In this document: positions 44,529 to 53,630 of the stretch, in pieces | Layout of the letters: every line of letters starts with the position of its first letter | How positions within the stretch are numbered: the stretch's first letter is position 1 | Assembly (NCBI RefSeq): GCF_003332885.2 | Contig: NZ_QOWJ01000002.1 | Location: forward strand, 248,001-312,000 | DNA from: Paracnuella aquatica | GTDB taxonomy: Bacteria; Bacteroidota; Bacteroidia; Chitinophagales; Chitinophagaceae | DNA length: 64,000 bases | Direction of reading: 5' to 3' | Position numbers and translations under genes: made by a program | The notes under the pieces: generated by a model | Told to the model about the DNA's origin: nothing | The model's database searches: none | The model's input: the letters and a program-made list of their open reading frames with translations, nothing else

Positions 44529-45815
44529 ATGGGCGACATTCGATCCGTATTTATTGGCAACTTCTCTTTGTCGGCAGAACGAAAGGTATTCGGTCTGAAA
44601 AACTACGCAAAGTTTTATAATGAGCTTGCTGCCGAGTCTAAGACCGGCACACTTAGCGTTTTCGCTGGTTATATATTACCAGGTGATCCAGGATTCGATT
44701 TTTCATTTGAGCAGCCGTTATCCGATAAAATTAACTTTACGCTTTCCCGCGGGAACTCAACTGATACGGGATTATTTCAATTTCTGCTAAACAACATTCT
44801 TCTTTTTATAAAACTTACCCGCTTTTGTTTTAAGAGAGGAAACTATTTCATTTTTCTTCCATCTCCCGTCGGTGTTTGGAGTATTTTAATTTTAACCCTT
44901 TTTCGAAGAGCTAGTACGTTAGGTATTTATATTGGCGGACATTATGGAAGAGAGCAGTCTGTAGAAAAAAGAAAGGGCAATATCAAACGAACAATAAAAA
45001 AGCTGGCGGCAATATTAGTAGATAAATTGGTGATTTATGCAATAAATAGGTCGGACTATGTTATAACATCTTCATACGAGTACCATCACGATTATAAAAA
45101 TACTGGAAAGGTATTTTTAACGCCGCCCATGTTAAACGTGCAGGAAAGTGATTTGAATATTTCAATGCAGGGCCATGAAAAATGTATCACCTTTTGTGGA
45201 GAGTTGCGGCATGCAAAAGGGGTAGTTGATCTATTGAAAGCATTTGTGCAATTGGTAAATAAACGACAACTAACAGGTTACAAATTGAAAATAATTGGTT
45301 CGGGTCAGGCATTGGGCGAACTAGTTCATTTGGCTGAGATAAATGGTATAAGCCATCTGGTAACTTTTTGCGGTCAAATAAAACAGCAGAGCCAATTAAA
45401 GGAACAACTTGCTACTGCAACAATATTTGTTCTGCCTTCTTATAGTGAAGGTTTTCCGCGGGTAGCATACGAAAGCTTTACTTTAGGAGTGCCAACCATT
45501 TTGACGCCTGTGGGCGGTATACCATTTCTTGCTAAAGACAAAGAGCATTGTTTGTTTGCAGAACCTGGCAATGTCGATGATCTGGCCAACAAGATTTCAT
45601 TGCTGCTAAATGATGAAGGCCTTCGTTCCAAGCTTTCAATTCATGCCAGGAATTTAATGACGCAGGAGATTTTCCCAAGGATTAAATCGCATGTTTCTTT
45701 GTCTCGAATGATTTTGGCAAAGATGGATAGCTTAAACCATGTAGGAGAAGCAGGTACTGCAGCGTTTAACAAAGACAGTGGCGAGCAGAAATTGTCCTTG
45801 TCAAAGGCACCTTAA
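44529..45815 (+). CDS. Glycosyltransferase family 4-like
   Basis: 428 residues, GT-B fold. The C-terminal domain has ITFCGELRHAKGVVDLLKAF, LVTFCGQIKQQ and the EX7E motif in SEGFPRVAYESFTLGVPTI followed by GGIPFLA. It probably transfers a hexose or similar from an NDP-sugar to the lipid-linked repeat unit at the cytoplasmic face. The N-terminal acceptor domain is unusual in length and has a hydrophobic stretch near residues 85-125 (FLLNNILLFIKLTRFC), perhaps for membrane contact. Confidence 0.85.
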   Translation: MGDIRSVFIGNFSLSAERKVFGLKNYAKFYNELAAESKTGTLSVFAGYILPGDPGFDFSFEQPLSDKINFTLSRGNSTDTGLFQFLLNNILLFIKLTRFCFKRGNYFIFLPSPVGVWSILILTLFRRASTLGIYIGGHYGREQSVEKRKGNIKRTIKKLAAILVDKLVIYAINRSDYVITSSYEYHHDYKNTGKVFLTPPMLNVQESDLNISMQGHEKCITFCGELRHAKGVVDLLKAFVQLVNKRQLTGYKLKIIGSGQALGELVHLAEINGISHLVTFCGQIKQQSQLKEQLATATIFVLPSYSEGFPRVAYESFTLGVPTILTPVGGIPFLAKDKEHCLFAEPGNVDDLANKISLLLNDEGLRSKLSIHARNLMTQEIFPRIKSHVSLSRMILAKMDSLNHVGEAGTAAFNKDSGEQKLSLSKAP

Positions 45816-45893
45816 TGGGTTTAAAAGGGGCGTAAACTAGCACCATTAGCAAACCTCAGTTTTGCCTATTTAGGATAATTCACTTCTGAAAAA

Positions 45894-46988
45894 ATGACCA
45901 TTCTATTTCTTACTATCGAATATAATTTTTGCTGCGGTATTTCACGTAGTATTCATTCCCTTTCAGCAGAATTGGTAAGCAGAGGTTACCGGATTATTAT
46001 TGGTGCACCAGGGGGTACGATGATTTCCGCGGTGGAAGCCTTAGGAATTGAAATCGTTCCCATGCCCATTTTGCCAGAAAAGAAAAGGTTGGGGGATTTG
46101 CTGGAAATAATTCGAATCATTAGGAAAACGGTTACAGAAAAGCAGGTTGATTTAGTTCATTCGCACCATCGTTTGCCGGAGATGCTTGTAAAGTTTGCGC
46201 TGTTAGGTAGCAAGGTGCCAACAGTTGCTACTGTTCATGCGTTGGTAGGCGGGAAAAAGCTGCTTAGTTTCAGGTCGGATAAGTTGTTTGCAGTAAGTAA
46301 TGCTATTGTTGAAATGTTGACCTGCGATTTTTCCATTTCTAAAGATCGAATTGAACTGATTAGAAACATACCCCGGACGCTTAAGGAGCCATCAACTGAT
46401 AAGGTAAATGAGATGAAGACAGCGTTGGGCATTACCCAAGGCGATTTTGTTATTTGTGGTGTGGGACGGCTCCATCAAGAAAAGGGCTTCGACCTATTGG
46501 TGCAGGCAATCCGCCACCTGCAACATCTACCCATCAAACTGCTATTGGTTGGCAACGGCCCTGAAAAGGAGCATTTAAAAAACTACGTTGAAAAGCATGA
46601 GCTAAAAGTTAGCTTTTTGAATGAAGTAAAGGAAGTTGAACTGATTTATAGTATTGCAGATTTGGTAGTGGTGCCTTCGCGCCTGGAGTCAGCAGGACTG
46701 GTAGCTATTGAGGCCTCTGCTTTTTCAAAACCGGTGATAGCAACTAATGTGGGCGGCCTGGTCGAAACTATTCAACAGGGAAAAACCGGGATTTTGATAC
46801 CCCCAGAATCGCCAAAAAAGTTAACCGAAGCCATTCAATACCTATACAATAATCGTGAGGAAAGGGTTAATCTTGGCAATGCACTAAATTATTCGGTTAG
46901 GGAAAAATACAACAGTACCGAAATTGTGAACCAGGTGGAATTGGTGTATCGCACATTAAAGAGAGACAGGCAAATTGCCAGAGTATGA
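45894..46988 (+). CDS. Glycosyltransferase family 4
   Basis: 364 residues, GT-B fold. HSHHRLPEM and TVHALVGGKK are in the acceptor domain. GVGRLHQEKGFDLLVQA and the EX7E motif of SRLESAGLVAIEASAFSKPVIATNVGG are in the donor domain. Retaining transfer of a sugar to the repeat unit is expected; donor unknown. It is separated by 78 bases from the preceding glycosyltransferase. Confidence 0.9.
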   Translation: MTILFLTIEYNFCCGISRSIHSLSAELVSRGYRIIIGAPGGTMISAVEALGIEIVPMPILPEKKRLGDLLEIIRIIRKTVTEKQVDLVHSHHRLPEMLVKFALLGSKVPTVATVHALVGGKKLLSFRSDKLFAVSNAIVEMLTCDFSISKDRIELIRNIPRTLKEPSTDKVNEMKTALGITQGDFVICGVGRLHQEKGFDLLVQAIRHLQHLPIKLLLVGNGPEKEHLKNYVEKHELKVSFLNEVKEVELIYSIADLVVVPSRLESAGLVAIEASAFSKPVIATNVGGLVETIQQGKTGILIPPESPKKLTEAIQYLYNNREERVNLGNALNYSVREKYNSTEIVNQVELVYRTLKRDRQIARV

Positions 46989-47060
46989 TATTGAAACTTT
47001 AAACTAAAAAGCATTTAAACCGAGCTGAGATTTAAAAGCGAACAGTAACTGTATGAGCGA

Positions 47061-47819
47061 ATGGAAATAAAAAAAACTAGATTATTAGATATCGATATTT
47101 CTCAGATTACTTTGGACGAAACCATCTATGCCATCACTGGCTTCCTAGGAGAAAAAAGAACTGCCCCTGCTTTAATCAACAATGTAAATGTTCACGCATT
47201 TTTCCTGAGCTTCAGCAATGACGTTTTCCGGAAAGTGCTCAATCATTCTGATATTGTTTTTTGCGATGGGTTTGGTGTAAAATTGGCGGCGAAAATATTG
47301 AGGGTAGATATTGGTGAGCGAATGACCCCGCCAGACTGGATTGATAGGTTATTTGAGGAATGTGCCATCAATGGGTTTAGCATTTACTTTTTAGGCGATG
47401 AAGAACCTGTAGGTAAGCGGTTTGTAGATTGTGTACAACAGCGCCATCCTAAGTTAAGAATAGTAGGATACCACCATGGCTTTTTTGACAAATCCGGAAA
47501 GAGCAACAGGCAACTGGTTGAAACAATTAACGCTTCTGGTACGCATTTGCTTGTTACGGGAATGGGAATGCCCATACAGGAAATATGGGCTGCGGAAAAC
47601 CAAGCATATTTAGGAGTCAATGCTGTCCTTGCCACCGGCGCATTATTTCGCTGGTATGTTGGCGAAGAAAAGCGGGGCCCGCGAATGATGACCGACAACG
47701 GCTTTGAGTGGTTGTGGCGATTTTTTGTACAACCTAGGAAAGTTTGGAAAAGATACGTGGTGGAATTGCCATACTTTTTCGGAGTGGTAATCGCAAAATG
47801 GGCCAAGTCGTGGTTTTAA
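47061..47819 (+). CDS. WecG/TagA/CpsF family glycosyltransferase
   Basis: 252 residues, GT26. The family signatures INNVNVHAFFLS, DGFGVKLAAKI and GERMTPPDWIDRLF are clear, as is ATGALFRWYVGEEKRGP near the C-terminus. WecG adds N-acetylmannosaminuronic acid and TagA adds N-acetylmannosamine to a polyprenyl-diphosphate-GlcNAc acceptor, so this enzyme probably adds the second sugar of the repeat unit. A uronic-type donor such as the diacetamido-uronate made by this locus would fit but is not shown. Confidence 0.9.
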   Translation: MEIKKTRLLDIDISQITLDETIYAITGFLGEKRTAPALINNVNVHAFFLSFSNDVFRKVLNHSDIVFCDGFGVKLAAKILRVDIGERMTPPDWIDRLFEECAINGFSIYFLGDEEPVGKRFVDCVQQRHPKLRIVGYHHGFFDKSGKSNRQLVETINASGTHLLVTGMGMPIQEIWAAENQAYLGVNAVLATGALFRWYVGEEKRGPRMMTDNGFEWLWRFFVQPRKVWKRYVVELPYFFGVVIAKWAKSWF

Positions 47820-48129
47820 GCTGAAAAGAGTGGGTTTAATGAATATATCCTCCCTGGAAGGCGGAAGAAGATTAATAAAAAAAAAGTTCCAAAGCGTGCA
47901 ACGATTTTAACTACCTATCAGTCAATCCACTGAATATTAGGTTTACGGCTAAGCATTACTATATTCGCAAGGAAATTGTGTTGTTTAAGTGCTGGTGGAG
48001 ATGTAGATTGCCTTTTGAATCTGCTTTTTGGGAAAATTGATATCGACGGCCTATTTAAAGAAGATGATTGTATTCTGTTAAGGATTACCATTGTTCAACC
48101 GAACCAAAACTAAAAATTGACATCATCCT
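47820..48129. other. 310-base AT-rich gap before the initiating transferase
   Basis: No gene or strong hairpin seen. Composition is still AT-rich like the cassette. It contains short frames only. Confidence 0.5.
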
Positions 48130-49536
48130 ATGCAAAGAGTATCTGACCAGTCCACTCATTTGAGGATATTGGCTGATGTGGTGGCGCTATCCTTAATCAC
48201 ATTATTTGTGGAGCATAAGCTCATGGGAAGCGGCTTCCATTTTTTTTCAGCCTACAACCTGCTTATCCTTTTATTAAATCTAACCTGTTGGTTTGTTTCA
48301 GCCCGTACAATGGGGCTGTATGTCGATTTCAGGTCGCGGGCCTTTTCCGTTGAGCTAGTCGCTTTTATCAAGGCCACATTGCTTTATACACTAATTACTT
48401 CTTTTATTTTACTTCAGTTTTTACAGCAGTATCCCTTTCACCGGAAAGAACTTCTTTGGATTAGTTGTATCGTTTTTTTTGTGTTTCCACTACAAAAGCT
48501 TGTCATACGGCTCACGTTGAAAAAATTAAATAACACAGAGCAAAACGTTCGCAAAGTACTGATAGTAGGTGCTGGCGACGCCGGCCAGGATTTTTACAAG
48601 CAATGCATCAAAAACCGCCATTTCGGTTACAAACTCACCGGTTTTGTAGATGAAGAAGCCCAACCCACATTAAACGGGAAATATTTAGGCAAAACAACAG
48701 AACTCGATAAAGTACTTGCCAAACACGAGCTTGACGATATTGTAGTAGCCCTTCCAGCCGGCGAAGAAAGCCAGATCGAACGCATTGTTTCCATCGGCGA
48801 AAAAGAAGGCAAGCGCATCCGCATCATTCCCAGCTACCAACGCTACAACAGTGGCCGCATGCATGTAGAGCAGGTAGGTGTCAACATGCCCATCATTACC
48901 CTGCGGTCGTTGCCACTGGACGTTATCGACAATAAAATCGTCAAGCGCATTTTCGACGTTGTTTTTTCACTACTTGTTATTGTGTGTGTGTTTCCCTGGT
49001 TACTGCCCATCATTGCTATAGCCATCAAGCTCAGTTCCAAAGGCCCCGTATTTTTCCGGCAGGAGCGCTGGGGGCTGAATAATAAAGTCATCACCTGCTT
49101 GAAATTTCGCTCCATGCAAAGCTGCAGCCGCGATCTGGATGAACAGGGCAATTACCTGCAGGCCTGCAAAAACGATCCGAGGGTCACTAGGGTGGGCGCA
49201 TTTTTACGCAAGACCAACCTCGACGAACTGCCACAGTTCTTCAATGTACTGCTCGGCTCGATGTCGGTGGTAGGCCCTCGGCCACACCCGGTGCCACTGA
49301 ACATGGCTTCTAAAAACAGCGTTAACCGTTATATGATGCGCCATTGGGTAAAACCCGGCATCACCGGTTGGGCGCAGGTAAATGGCTTCCGGGGCGAAAC
49401 CCGTGTGCCTTACCTGATGGAAAAAAGAGTGGAGCATGATGTTTGGTACATTGAAAATTGGACCTTCTGGCTCGACCTGCAAATTGTTGTACAAACCCTG
49501 ACGAACATGATCAAAGGGGAAAAGAACGCATTCTGA
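48130..49536 (+). CDS. Polyprenyl-phosphate sugar-1-phosphate transferase (initiating enzyme, WcaJ-like)
   Basis: 468 residues. Four N-terminal helices, a CoA-binding-like Rossmann domain ([17 protein letters not shown], about 140-260), a further helix, then the catalytic bacterial sugar transferase domain: [50 protein letters not shown] and [17 protein letters not shown]. It loads the first sugar-1-phosphate on undecaprenyl phosphate, typically glucose-1-phosphate. The 5' third is AT-rich like the cassette and the rest GC-rich like the genome, the change falling near 48540. Confidence 0.93.
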   Translation: MQRVSDQSTHLRILADVVALSLITLFVEHKLMGSGFHFFSAYNLLILLLNLTCWFVSARTMGLYVDFRSRAFSVELVAFIKATLLYTLITSFILLQFLQQYPFHRKELLWISCIVFFVFPLQKLVIRLTLKKLNNTEQNVRKVLIVGAGDAGQDFYKQCIKNRHFGYKLTGFVDEEAQPTLNGKYLGKTTELDKVLAKHELDDIVVALPAGEESQIERIVSIGEKEGKRIRIIPSYQRYNSGRMHVEQVGVNMPIITLRSLPLDVIDNKIVKRIFDVVFSLLVIVCVFPWLLPIIAIAIKLSSKGPVFFRQERWGLNNKVITCLKFRSMQSCSRDLDEQGNYLQACKNDPRVTRVGAFLRKTNLDELPQFFNVLLGSMSVVGPRPHPVPLNMASKNSVNRYMMRHWVKPGITGWAQVNGFRGETRVPYLMEKRVEHDVWYIENWTFWLDLQIVVQTLTNMIKGEKNAF

Positions 49537-49555
49537 TTCCCTGACCCTTATCGAC

Positions 49556-51196
49556 ATGAAGAAATTGTTGTTACTGAACCTGCTTCTGGCAGGTTCATTT
49601 GTTCATAGCCAATCCCTGCCCGTTGGAACACCCTTACTCGAGGAGGCGCTGCGGCGTAACCAACTCGATGGCCGGCTTGATTCCAATCTTTCCTTTATGG
49701 TTCGGCCAATTATCGCGAACAGTCTGATGCCTTTCGATTCGCTTTATTACCCCGATGGATTGGCACATCATGTTCCGCTACAAAAAGGTAAACTGTCCCT
49801 TCGTTTGTTGCCAACAAGCCTTGGCCAGCAAATCAACACCCACCATCCATACGGCTGGAACGACGGCGCCATGATCCAGGCAAAAGGCTACCAGCTAAAA
49901 GCCTCGGCCGGCATATATGCCCGTTGGGGCCGCGTTAGCCTGCAGCTGCAACCCGAACTGGTATGGGCGCAAAACGCATCGTTCGCAACCTTTCCCACTT
50001 CGCATACCGACAGCACCTGGCGCAACTATTACTATTTTCTTAACCGCATCGACAACCCGGAACGCTATGGCAGCGGCAGCTATGCCAAAGCTTTTGCGGG
50101 TCAATCGGCGCTGCGGGTGCATTTTGGTAAATTTTCCGCTGGCCTTTCCACCGAAAACCTTTGGTGGGGACCGGGCATCCGGAACGCACTGCTGATGAGC
50201 AACAACGCACCGGGTTTTTTGCATGCCACATTCAATACTACCACACCGGTTATCACACGGATTGGTTCGTTTGAAGGGCAAATAATTGCCGGAAGGCTGC
50301 GTGCCACCAACATATTGCCGCCCGATACAGGCCGCACATTTGAAGGCACCCGGCTGTACCAGCCCAAGCCGGCAGATGGCGACCGGTACATTAATGGCGC
50401 GGTGCTCACCTGGCAACCCCGTTGGACCAAAGGCTTGTTTCTGGGTGTAAGCCGGATGTTTTATCAATACAGCAACGACGTGTCCAATACGCTGGATGGA
50501 TACCTGCCACTGGTAGGCGGCTTTTTTAAAAAGAAAGTGCGGGATGAAGACCGATATGGCCGCGACCAGTTATTTTCCCTTTTTGCACGCCTGCTGCTGC
50601 CCGAAAGCAAAGCCGAGTTTTACGTGGAATGGGGCCGTAACGACCATGCGTTGGATTTAGTGGACCTCGTAGGGGAACCGGAACATACCCGTGCTTACAC
50701 GCTGGGTGGCCGAAAAATATTTACGGGTACCAAAGGAAAGCAATGGGAATTGTTTGGCGAAATGACCCACCTGCAGAACCCGGCCACCGGCTATGTGCGG
50801 GCACTGGAAGGCTGGTACACACACTACCAGGTGCGGCATGGTTATACACATCGGGGGCAGGTGCTCGGTGCAGGCATTGGACCCGGAGGCAGCAGCCAAA
50901 CGCTGGGCATCAGCCGGTGGAAAGGTGTTGCTAAAACAGGGCTGTACTTGGAGCGGGTAGTGCGGCACAATGATTTTACGCTGCAAAATTTTGCACCCTC
51001 CAGAAAGTTTGATGTGCACTGGGTGGATCTATCGCTGAACGGCACCAAAAGTTGGGTGCGGGGCAATTTCCTGTTCAACGCCCAATTGTCATTGGTTCGC
51101 TCCATCAATTACCAATGGCGCTATATCCGCGAAACCCAAGGCTCCAAATTCGCCAACAATATCTACGCTGGGTTTTCTGCAGCCTATAGGTTTTAA
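49556..51196 (+). CDS. Wzi-family capsule assembly outer-membrane protein
   Basis: 546 residues. Signal peptide (MKKLLLLNLLLAGSFVHSQS). The rest is beta-strand-rich, ends in an aromatic residue (AAYRF) as outer-membrane barrels do, and matches the Capsule_assembly_Wzi family (LSTENLWWGPGIRNALLMSNNAPGF). Wzi anchors capsule to the cell surface, so the locus product is probably a capsule or surface-attached exopolysaccharide. It follows the initiating transferase by 19 bases and closes the locus. Confidence 0.9.
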   Translation: MKKLLLLNLLLAGSFVHSQSLPVGTPLLEEALRRNQLDGRLDSNLSFMVRPIIANSLMPFDSLYYPDGLAHHVPLQKGKLSLRLLPTSLGQQINTHHPYGWNDGAMIQAKGYQLKASAGIYARWGRVSLQLQPELVWAQNASFATFPTSHTDSTWRNYYYFLNRIDNPERYGSGSYAKAFAGQSALRVHFGKFSAGLSTENLWWGPGIRNALLMSNNAPGFLHATFNTTTPVITRIGSFEGQIIAGRLRATNILPPDTGRTFEGTRLYQPKPADGDRYINGAVLTWQPRWTKGLFLGVSRMFYQYSNDVSNTLDGYLPLVGGFFKKKVRDEDRYGRDQLFSLFARLLLPESKAEFYVEWGRNDHALDLVDLVGEPEHTRAYTLGGRKIFTGTKGKQWELFGEMTHLQNPATGYVRALEGWYTHYQVRHGYTHRGQVLGAGIGPGGSSQTLGISRWKGVAKTGLYLERVVRHNDFTLQNFAPSRKFDVHWVDLSLNGTKSWVRGNFLFNAQLSLVRSINYQWRYIRETQGSKFANNIYAGFSAAYRF

Positions 51197-51199
51197 GGG

Positions 51200-51328
51200 A
51201 AACGTGAAAAGTCAAACGTCGACGGTGAATGGTGACTGGGCTATGTTGCATCATCTACAGGTTTGTTATTTATTCTAACCGAAAAAAGCCGGCCTTAAAC
51301 ATTTCACGTTTGACGTTTCACGGAACCT
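51200..51328. repeat. Complementary heptad-repeat arms (locus L4)
   Basis: Left arm 51200-51241: AAACGTG, AAAAGTC, AAACGTC, GACGGTG, AATGGTG, ACTGGGC, six units in register. Right arm 51301-51328: ATTTCAC, GTTTGAC, GTTTCAC, GGAACCT. GTTTCAC and GTTTGAC are the reverse complements of units in the left-arm series (GTGAAAC, GTCAAAC). It lies between the convergent wzi and alkA-like genes. Confidence 0.75.
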
Positions 51329-51356
51329 CTATTCACCTTTGCCCATTCATCCCACC

Positions 51357-51995
51357 TTACCGCAGCGCCACCTTACTCTTCCGCCTGCTCAGGTAATAAT
51401 GCCACAGCATCATCGTTGCCACCGACCGGTAAGGACGCCAGGGCTCGGCAAGCTCCAGCATCGTCTCCTTTGAAACGGATTTATCCAAGCCTTTTATTTC
51501 CCGCAGGGCCAGCACCAGGGCCAGGTCGCCCAGCGGGAAAATATCGGTGCGGCGCAGGGCATGCAGCAGGTAAATATCTGCCGTCCAGGGCCCAATACCT
51601 TTAAGCTTGGTCAACTCATGTCGCACCTGCTCATCGGGCATCGTTTCAAATTGCGACAACACCATCTGGCCGCTGTAAATGGCAGTGGCCAGGCCCCGCA
51701 CATAACCCGTTTTTTGTCGGGTAAAATAACATTCCCGCATTTCTGCATCGCTCATGGCCAGGATTTTTTCCGGCGTGGGCTCGCCGATGGCGGCCTCCAG
51801 TTTGGTGTATGCCGCAAATGCCGCCTGCAGCGAAACCTGCTGCTCTAAAATAGTGAGCACCAGTGTGGCAAATGTGTTGGGCCGCGTCCAGAGCGGTGGC
51901 ATGCCATACTCTTCCACAATCCTCCTCAGATCCTCGTCGATGCTGCAAAGCTGTTGCACCAGCGCTTCGTAATTGCTTTTATCAAACTGCTCCAT
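51357..51995 (-). CDS. DNA-3-methyladenine glycosylase II (AlkA-like HhH-GPD protein)
   Basis: 212 residues. The helix-hairpin-helix LTKLKGIGPWTADIYLL and the following Asp in FPLGDLAL are the HhH-GPD signature of alkylbase DNA glycosylases, and PWRPYRSVATMMLWHYY is typical of AlkA-type C-termini. It removes alkylated purines in base excision repair in the cytoplasm. There is no N-terminal AlkA_N or Ada domain, so this is the compact form. It is divergent from the next gene with 29 bases between the start codons. Confidence 0.9.
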   Translation of the reverse strand: MEQFDKSNYEALVQQLCSIDEDLRRIVEEYGMPPLWTRPNTFATLVLTILEQQVSLQAAFAAYTKLEAAIGEPTPEKILAMSDAEMRECYFTRQKTGYVRGLATAIYSGQMVLSQFETMPDEQVRHELTKLKGIGPWTADIYLLHALRRTDIFPLGDLALVLALREIKGLDKSVSKETMLELAEPWRPYRSVATMMLWHYYLSRRKSKVALR

Positions 51996-52024
51996 TATTT
52001 TTCCCGCCTAAATTGGTGGCAAAG

Positions 52025-52558
52025 ATGAACCGCTTCTTTATCTTTCTCGGCATTTTATTACAAACAACGGCTTGGGGCCAGCAGTCACAGCCGGTGGTGT
52101 CGCTGGCGGGCATCGGTGCCATCAAGCTGGGCATGAAAAAAGAGGCACTCGACAAGCTGCTGCCTGCGCCGGTGCAGTTAAAAAACCTGTTGCAATCGGA
52201 GTGGGAGCCCGACACAGTGCAGGTGCAACTGGCAGGTGTTGACTACCAGCTGGTGTTGAATAAAAGTGTAGATGAAAGGGATAAAAGCGCCATTGTGGTG
52301 TATGCCGTGCACAGCCGTAATAGCCAACTCAAAACCCGCTCCGGTGTGGGAATGGGCGACGATAAGCTAAAAATTGTAAGCACCTACGAAAATTATATGC
52401 TGCAACTGGCGCCGGAGTATGATGCGGAAAGCGGTGCCAAGATCAAAGGAAAATCCACCATCATGCTCTATGGCGATGACACACCGGCCATGATCGTGTT
52501 TGAGCTGGAAGGGGGCAAGGTCGTCGGTTTTTGGGTGGCCTATGCCGAAGGCTGCTGA
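52025..52558 (+). CDS. Secreted protein of unknown function
   Basis: 177 residues from ATG 52025. The frame is open far upstream but overlaps the divergent alkA-like gene. MNRFFIFLGILLQTTAWG then QQ is a signal peptide. Two related segments, IGAIKLGMKKEALDKLLP and SGVGMGDDKLKIVSTYE, follow the Gly-x-Gly-Met-x-x-x-x-L/V pattern seen in small periplasmic proteins with BamE-like or PepSY-like folds. I do not recognise a named family. One C-terminal Cys is the penultimate codon. Confidence 0.75.
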   Translation: MNRFFIFLGILLQTTAWGQQSQPVVSLAGIGAIKLGMKKEALDKLLPAPVQLKNLLQSEWEPDTVQVQLAGVDYQLVLNKSVDERDKSAIVVYAVHSRNSQLKTRSGVGMGDDKLKIVSTYENYMLQLAPEYDAESGAKIKGKSTIMLYGDDTPAMIVFELEGGKVVGFWVAYAEGC

Positions 52559-52581
52559 TAAAAATAATTATTGCGTACATG

Positions 52582-52666
52582 GTTAGAAGTTTAGGGATTT
52601 AGAAGTGTAGATGATACAATTGGGTTGGGCATCGCAATAAACTTCTAAACCACTAAACTTCTAAAC
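52582..52666. repeat. Complementary octad-repeat arms (locus L5)
   Basis: Left arm: GTTAGAAG, TTTAGGGA, TTTAGAAG, TGTAGATG (52582-52613), four 8-base units. Right arm (about 52639-52666): AAAC recurs every 8 bases, giving CTTCTAAA, CCACTAAA, CTTCTAAA. The arms are complementary (TTTAGAAG against CTTCTAAA). Same architecture as the heptad loci but with an 8-base step, between convergent genes. Confidence 0.7.
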
Positions 52667-52741
52667 ATTATTGTGTTCATTTACAAGAACAGTATATGTA
52701 TCTAAAAGCGGCAAACACTGCAACGAATTGGCGCTCTTTAT

Positions 52742-53515
52742 TTACGCTTTTACCCGCAACTTATTGATGGCCTCCTGTGTAAACCGGCTCAACACCAGCC
52801 GGCCACTGATCTCGGCCCGCTGCGGCAATAGTTCGTTCCAGTGCTCGGTGCCGCTCCAAAACATTTTTTTCATTTCAGCCATGGCTTCGGGATTACTTTG
52901 CGCCAACTGGTTGGCCAGCCTGCTGATGGATTCGTCCATGCCCTCCACGGTGGGGTGCACTTCGGCAAACAAGCCTTTCTTTTTAGCCCAGTCGCTGTTG
53001 CGCCACATGGTAGCGTCAATGGCCAGTTGTGCAAAAGCCGAAGTTCCAATTTTCCGTTCCACCGCCGGCCCAATTACAAACGGCCCGATGCCAATGGCTA
53101 GCTCGCTTAGCCGCACATCGGCGCCGTCTACGGCAATGGCATAATCGGCCGCCGCCGCCAGCCCCACGCCGCCACCCACGCAGCGGCCATGAACCCGTGC
53201 AATGACCAGTTTGGAAATGCTGCGAATGGCATTAATGACATGGGCAAAACCGCTGAAAAATTGGAAACCTTTTTGCGCATCGGTGATGGCCGAGAGCTCG
53301 CTGAACGATGCCCCGGCACAAAACGCTTTTTCGCCCCCCGACCGCAACACAATAACTTTTGTTGCTGCATCTCCGCCACAGGCATGTATTTCATGCGCCA
53401 GCCCATCGAGCAGGCGGCGCGGCAGCGAGTTGCCCTGCGGGTGAAAAAATTCGATGGTGGTAATTCCCTGGTGGGTTTCGGAGGTTACATATCCGTTGTC
53501 AAAATCGGGGATCAT
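52742..53515 (-). CDS. Enoyl-CoA hydratase/isomerase family protein
   Basis: 257 residues from the ATG giving MIPDFDNGYV; the frame opens 21 codons upstream without family similarity. Crotonase fold: FCAGASFSEL and the oxyanion-hole segment VHGRCVGGGVGLAAAADYAIA. The second catalytic acid expected near LSELAIGIGPFVIGP is Glu. It may hydrate an unsaturated acyl-CoA in aromatic or branched-chain degradation. It lies downstream of paaZ on the same strand with 115 bases between, so a role in phenylacetate catabolism (PaaF/PaaG-like) is possible. Confidence 0.85.
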   Translation of the reverse strand: MIPDFDNGYVTSETHQGITTIEFFHPQGNSLPRRLLDGLAHEIHACGGDAATKVIVLRSGGEKAFCAGASFSELSAITDAQKGFQFFSGFAHVINAIRSISKLVIARVHGRCVGGGVGLAAAADYAIAVDGADVRLSELAIGIGPFVIGPAVERKIGTSAFAQLAIDATMWRNSDWAKKKGLFAEVHPTVEGMDESISRLANQLAQSNPEAMAEMKKMFWSGTEHWNELLPQRAEISGRLVLSRFTQEAINKLRVKA

Positions 53516-53630
53516 ATGGCGCAAGTTTTCGTTTTGATACGCTGGGTTTAAATTAGGCAACAATAAGCGGAGCCACAAGGTTGTGCGGCTATCTATTTAA
53601 AAATAAAAAGGCTGTGCCGCACCAACTGGG

